DNA of 64,000 bases from Rhodospirillales bacterium (lineage in GTDB: Bacteria; Pseudomonadota; Alphaproteobacteria; Rhodospirillales; Shumkoniaceae). The notes beneath the pieces were generated by a model. It worked only from the letters and a program-made list of their open reading frames with translations, was not told the origin of the DNA and searched no databases. Position 1 is the first letter of the stretch, and each line of letters starts with the position of its first letter. The translations under genes were made by a program, and so were the position numbers. Below are positions 61,730-64,000 of this stretch, one piece after another. The DNA lies in contig JAHDSF010000020.1 in the NCBI GenBank assembly GCA_018432935.1, positions 1 to 64,000 of the forward strand. The letters run 5' to 3'.

Positions 61730-63415
61730 ATGCAGGTCGTCCTCTCCCTGCTGCAGCAGATGAGCGTCTACCTTCTGATCGCCTATCTGTTCAGCAAGAC
61801 GCCGATCCTGAAGTCTCTGTTCACCGTCTCGATGCGGCTGCCGTCGAAGCTGACGATCTACGTCGTCTTCTCGGGCTTCTGCATCCTGGGCACCTATCTC
61901 GGCCTCGAGATGCTGGGGGCGATCGCCAACACGCGAGCCACCGGCGCCGTGCTGGGCGGCCTGCTTGGCGGACCCGCGGTCGGCTTCCTGGTCGGCCTGA
62001 CCGGGGGCATCCACCGCTACACCCTGGGCGGCTTCACCGACGTCGCCTGCGGACTGTCCACCACCGCCGAGGGACTGCTCGGCGGGCTCGTTCACCTTTG
62101 GCTGGTGCGGCGCGGCCGCATGGAGACGCTGTTCGACCCCTGGACCGCGGTCGCGGTTACCATCGTTGCCGAGAGCCTGCAGATGCTGATCATCCTGGCC
62201 GTCGCCCGGCCGTTCGACCAGGCGCAGGCCCTGGTCCAGGTGATCGCGGCGCCGATGCTGGTCGCCAACGCCACCGGCGCCGGCGTGTTCATGAGCATGA
62301 TCCGCGACCGCCGCGACATGTTCGAGAAATACGGGCAGCTTTCCTCGGCCAAGGCGCTGCGCATCGCCGAGCGCACGGTCGGAATCACCCTGGACGGCCT
62401 GACCAAGGAGGCGGCGGAGAAGATCGCCGACATCGTCTACGAGGAGACCGGCGTCGGCGCCGTCGCCATTACCGACCGCGAGAAGCTGCTGGCGTTCAAG
62501 GGCATCGGGTCCGACCACCATATCCCGGGCACGGTGATGCAATCGCCGCATTCCCTGCGCGCCATCGAGACCGGCGAAGTAGTGTTCGCGACCGGCAAGG
62601 AGAACCACTATGCGTGCTCGATCTCCGAGCACTGCAAGCTGGGGTCCTGCCTGGTGGTTCCGATCCTCGCCGACGACGAGGTGATCGGCACGATCAAGCT
62701 CTACGAGCCGAAGACCAAGCTGTTCCTCAACATCAACAAGACCCTCGGCGAAGGCATCGCGCGACTGCTCGCCAACCAGATCATCTCCGGCCGCTTCGAG
62801 CAGCAGAAGAACCTGCTGGTGAAGTCCGAGCTCAAGCTGATCCAGGCGCAGGTCAACCCGCACTTTCTGTTCAATGCGCTGAACACGGTCAGCGCGGTGA
62901 TCCGCGACAATCCCGAGAACGCCCGCACGCTGGTCCTCCACCTCTCCAACTACCTGCGCAAGAACCTTAAACGAGGCGGCGATACCTCGTCCCTGCGCGA
63001 AGAGCTAGATCACGTGACCTCGTACCTCGAGATCGAGCAGGCCCGGTTCGCCGACCGTCTGCGGGTCAGGATGGAGATCGACGACAGCCTGCTCGACCTC
63101 CAGGTGCCCACCTTCACCCTCCAGCCGCTGGTCGAGAACGCCGTCAAGCACGGCATCTCCAACGTGCTCGGCCAGGGCCGCATCCTGATCCGCTCGGAGA
63201 TCCTCGACGACGGCTCGGTCAGCCTGCTGGTCGAGGACAATGCCGGCGTCTACGACCAAGCCGGACTAGGCTCCAGCGGGCTCGGACTGGGGATCGTCGA
63301 CAAGCGGATCAAGAACATGTTCGGCCAGGATTGCGGCATCGCCGTGGAATGCGCCGAGGGCGAGTGGACGAGAGTGCGCATCAGGCTGCCGAAGCGGGAG
63401 CTGGTGGCAGCATGA
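61730..63415 (+). CDS. LytS-type sensor histidine kinase
   Basis: 561-residue membrane sensor: about five or six helices of a 5TM-LYT domain (1-175), a GAF-like domain (about 190-345, VGAVAITDREKLLAFKGIGSDHH), then a HisKA-type histidine kinase with H378 in LIQAQVNPHFLFNALNT and an ATPase domain (FTLQPLVENAVKHGISN, GSSGLGLGIVDKRI). The LytS/YehU architecture is typical of carbon-starvation and peptidoglycan-related sensors. The stop overlaps the response regulator start by 4 nt. The ligand is unknown. Confidence 0.92.
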   Translation: MQVVLSLLQQMSVYLLIAYLFSKTPILKSLFTVSMRLPSKLTIYVVFSGFCILGTYLGLEMLGAIANTRATGAVLGGLLGGPAVGFLVGLTGGIHRYTLGGFTDVACGLSTTAEGLLGGLVHLWLVRRGRMETLFDPWTAVAVTIVAESLQMLIILAVARPFDQAQALVQVIAAPMLVANATGAGVFMSMIRDRRDMFEKYGQLSSAKALRIAERTVGITLDGLTKEAAEKIADIVYEETGVGAVAITDREKLLAFKGIGSDHHIPGTVMQSPHSLRAIETGEVVFATGKENHYACSISEHCKLGSCLVVPILADDEVIGTIKLYEPKTKLFLNINKTLGEGIARLLANQIISGRFEQQKNLLVKSELKLIQAQVNPHFLFNALNTVSAVIRDNPENARTLVLHLSNYLRKNLKRGGDTSSLREELDHVTSYLEIEQARFADRLRVRMEIDDSLLDLQVPTFTLQPLVENAVKHGISNVLGQGRILIRSEILDDGSVSLLVEDNAGVYDQAGLGSSGLGLGIVDKRIKNMFGQDCGIAVECAEGEWTRVRIRLPKRELVAA

Positions 63416-64000
63416 TCCGGGCGCTGGTCGTCGACGATGAACCGTATGCGCGCGAAGAGCTCCGGGCCCTGCTCGCCGGGCATCCCGACTTCCAGCTCGT
63501 CGGCAGCTGCGGCAACGCCGTCGAGGCATTGAAAGGCATCAACCGCGACCACCCCGACGTGGTGTTCCTCGACATCCAGATGCCGCGCATCAGCGGCATC
63601 GAACTCCTCGGCATGCTCGATCCCGAGACGATGCCGCGCATCGTCTTCGTCACCGCGTTCGACGAATACGCGGTGGCAGCGTTCGAGGAGAACGCATTCG
63701 ACTACCTGCTGAAGCCGATCGAACCAGATCGCTTCGAAAAGACGCTCACGCGGCTGCGCCGGGTGAGCGGTCAGCCGCAGCCGCTGGGTACGCTGCAGAT
63801 TCCGCCATTGGCGCACATCCCCTGCTACGCCGGCAGCCGCATCCGGTTGGTCCGTCTGCCCGAGATCGAGTACGCCTACACCGACCTTTCCGGCGTCCAC
63901 GTTGTGACCGCCGAAGGCGCTTCGTACACCGACCTCACGCTGAAGGTCCTCGAGGACCGGACCGACCTCGTCCGCTGTCACCGCCAGAATCTGGTGCGGC
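63412..64000 (+). CDS. LytTR-type response regulator, N-terminal part (cut by window edge)
   Basis: Partner of the upstream LytS-type kinase. Starts with a receiver domain MIRALVVDDEPYAREELRAL with phosphoacceptor D54 in VVFLDIQMPRIS and a late FDEYAVAAFEENAFDYLLKP. After a linker the start of a LytTR DNA-binding domain is visible (IPCYAGSRIRLVRLPEIEYAYTD ... LVRCHRQNLVR). The gene runs off the right edge at 64000. It overlaps the kinase gene by 4 nt, so both are coupled. Confidence 0.93.
   Translation, partial: MIRALVVDDEPYAREELRALLAGHPDFQLVGSCGNAVEALKGINRDHPDVVFLDIQMPRISGIELLGMLDPETMPRIVFVTAFDEYAVAAFEENAFDYLLKPIEPDRFEKTLTRLRRVSGQPQPLGTLQIPPLAHIPCYAGSRIRLVRLPEIEYAYTDLSGVHVVTAEGASYTDLTLKVLEDRTDLVRCHRQNLVR

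Overview
The window is a GC-rich bacterial chromosome segment with very tight gene packing: many 4-nt ATGA overlaps and several convergent pairs whose stop codons touch. A C4-pathway 5-aminolevulinate synthase, the style of the ccm, bfr, TRAP and LuxR genes, and a possible Irr-type iron control box point to an alphaproteobacterium, most likely of the Rhodospirillales type (inference from gene content, not a database match). It reads as ordinary chromosome: there are housekeeping genes (parE, rplM-rpsI, argC) and no insertion sequence, prophage, CRISPR array or tRNA that I could recognise.

Layout. 1-13.9 kb is a heme, iron and amyloid block. On the minus strand lie a large di-heme peroxidase-like protein, ccmE, ccmI and hemN (cut by the left edge). 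On the plus strand a PAS/LuxR regulator precedes a curli-type operon (csgF, csgG, two long curlin-repeat proteins, two unknown secreted proteins) that runs directly into hemA. Then come bfd (minus), two complementary bacterioferritin subunits (plus) and a NarL-type response regulator (minus). 14-18.3 kb holds a RidA-like protein and two GMC oxidoreductases around one small Tat-exported protein. 18.4-19.9 kb holds a purple-acid-phosphatase-like protein missing two metal histidines. 20-26.9 kb is glgX-treZ-treY, which makes trehalose from glycogen.

26.9-34.4 kb is an amino-sugar locus: TRAP transporter dctP-dctM-dctQ, a SIS-domain protein, nagB and nagA, with a divergent ROK repressor and an AT-rich palindrome between them. 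34.5-45 kb mixes a lipase, an MFS transporter, yciA, parE, two paralogous lipoproteins, argC, two EF-hand/PRC-like secreted proteins and rplM-rpsI. Upstream of argC there is an 18-codon arginine-rich leader ORF followed by an intrinsic terminator, which looks like an arginine attenuator.

45-64 kb carries a CoA-binding protein with metY, transporters, and a tungsten aldehyde oxidoreductase region with two aorA-aorB pairs, one aorC and one MoaD/ThiS-like gene. A DUF302 protein, an EamA transporter, an EEP phosphatase and a phospholipase D-VTT fusion lie between the two pairs. The right end has a MurG-like glycosyltransferase, an SDR without the usual Tyr/Lys, and a LytS-LytR two-component system cut by the right edge. 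The observations most worth following are the argC leader, the curli-hemA operon with its possible iron control box, the split-function bacterioferritins, the duplicated aor modules with a small membrane protein, and the two enzymes with altered catalytic motifs.
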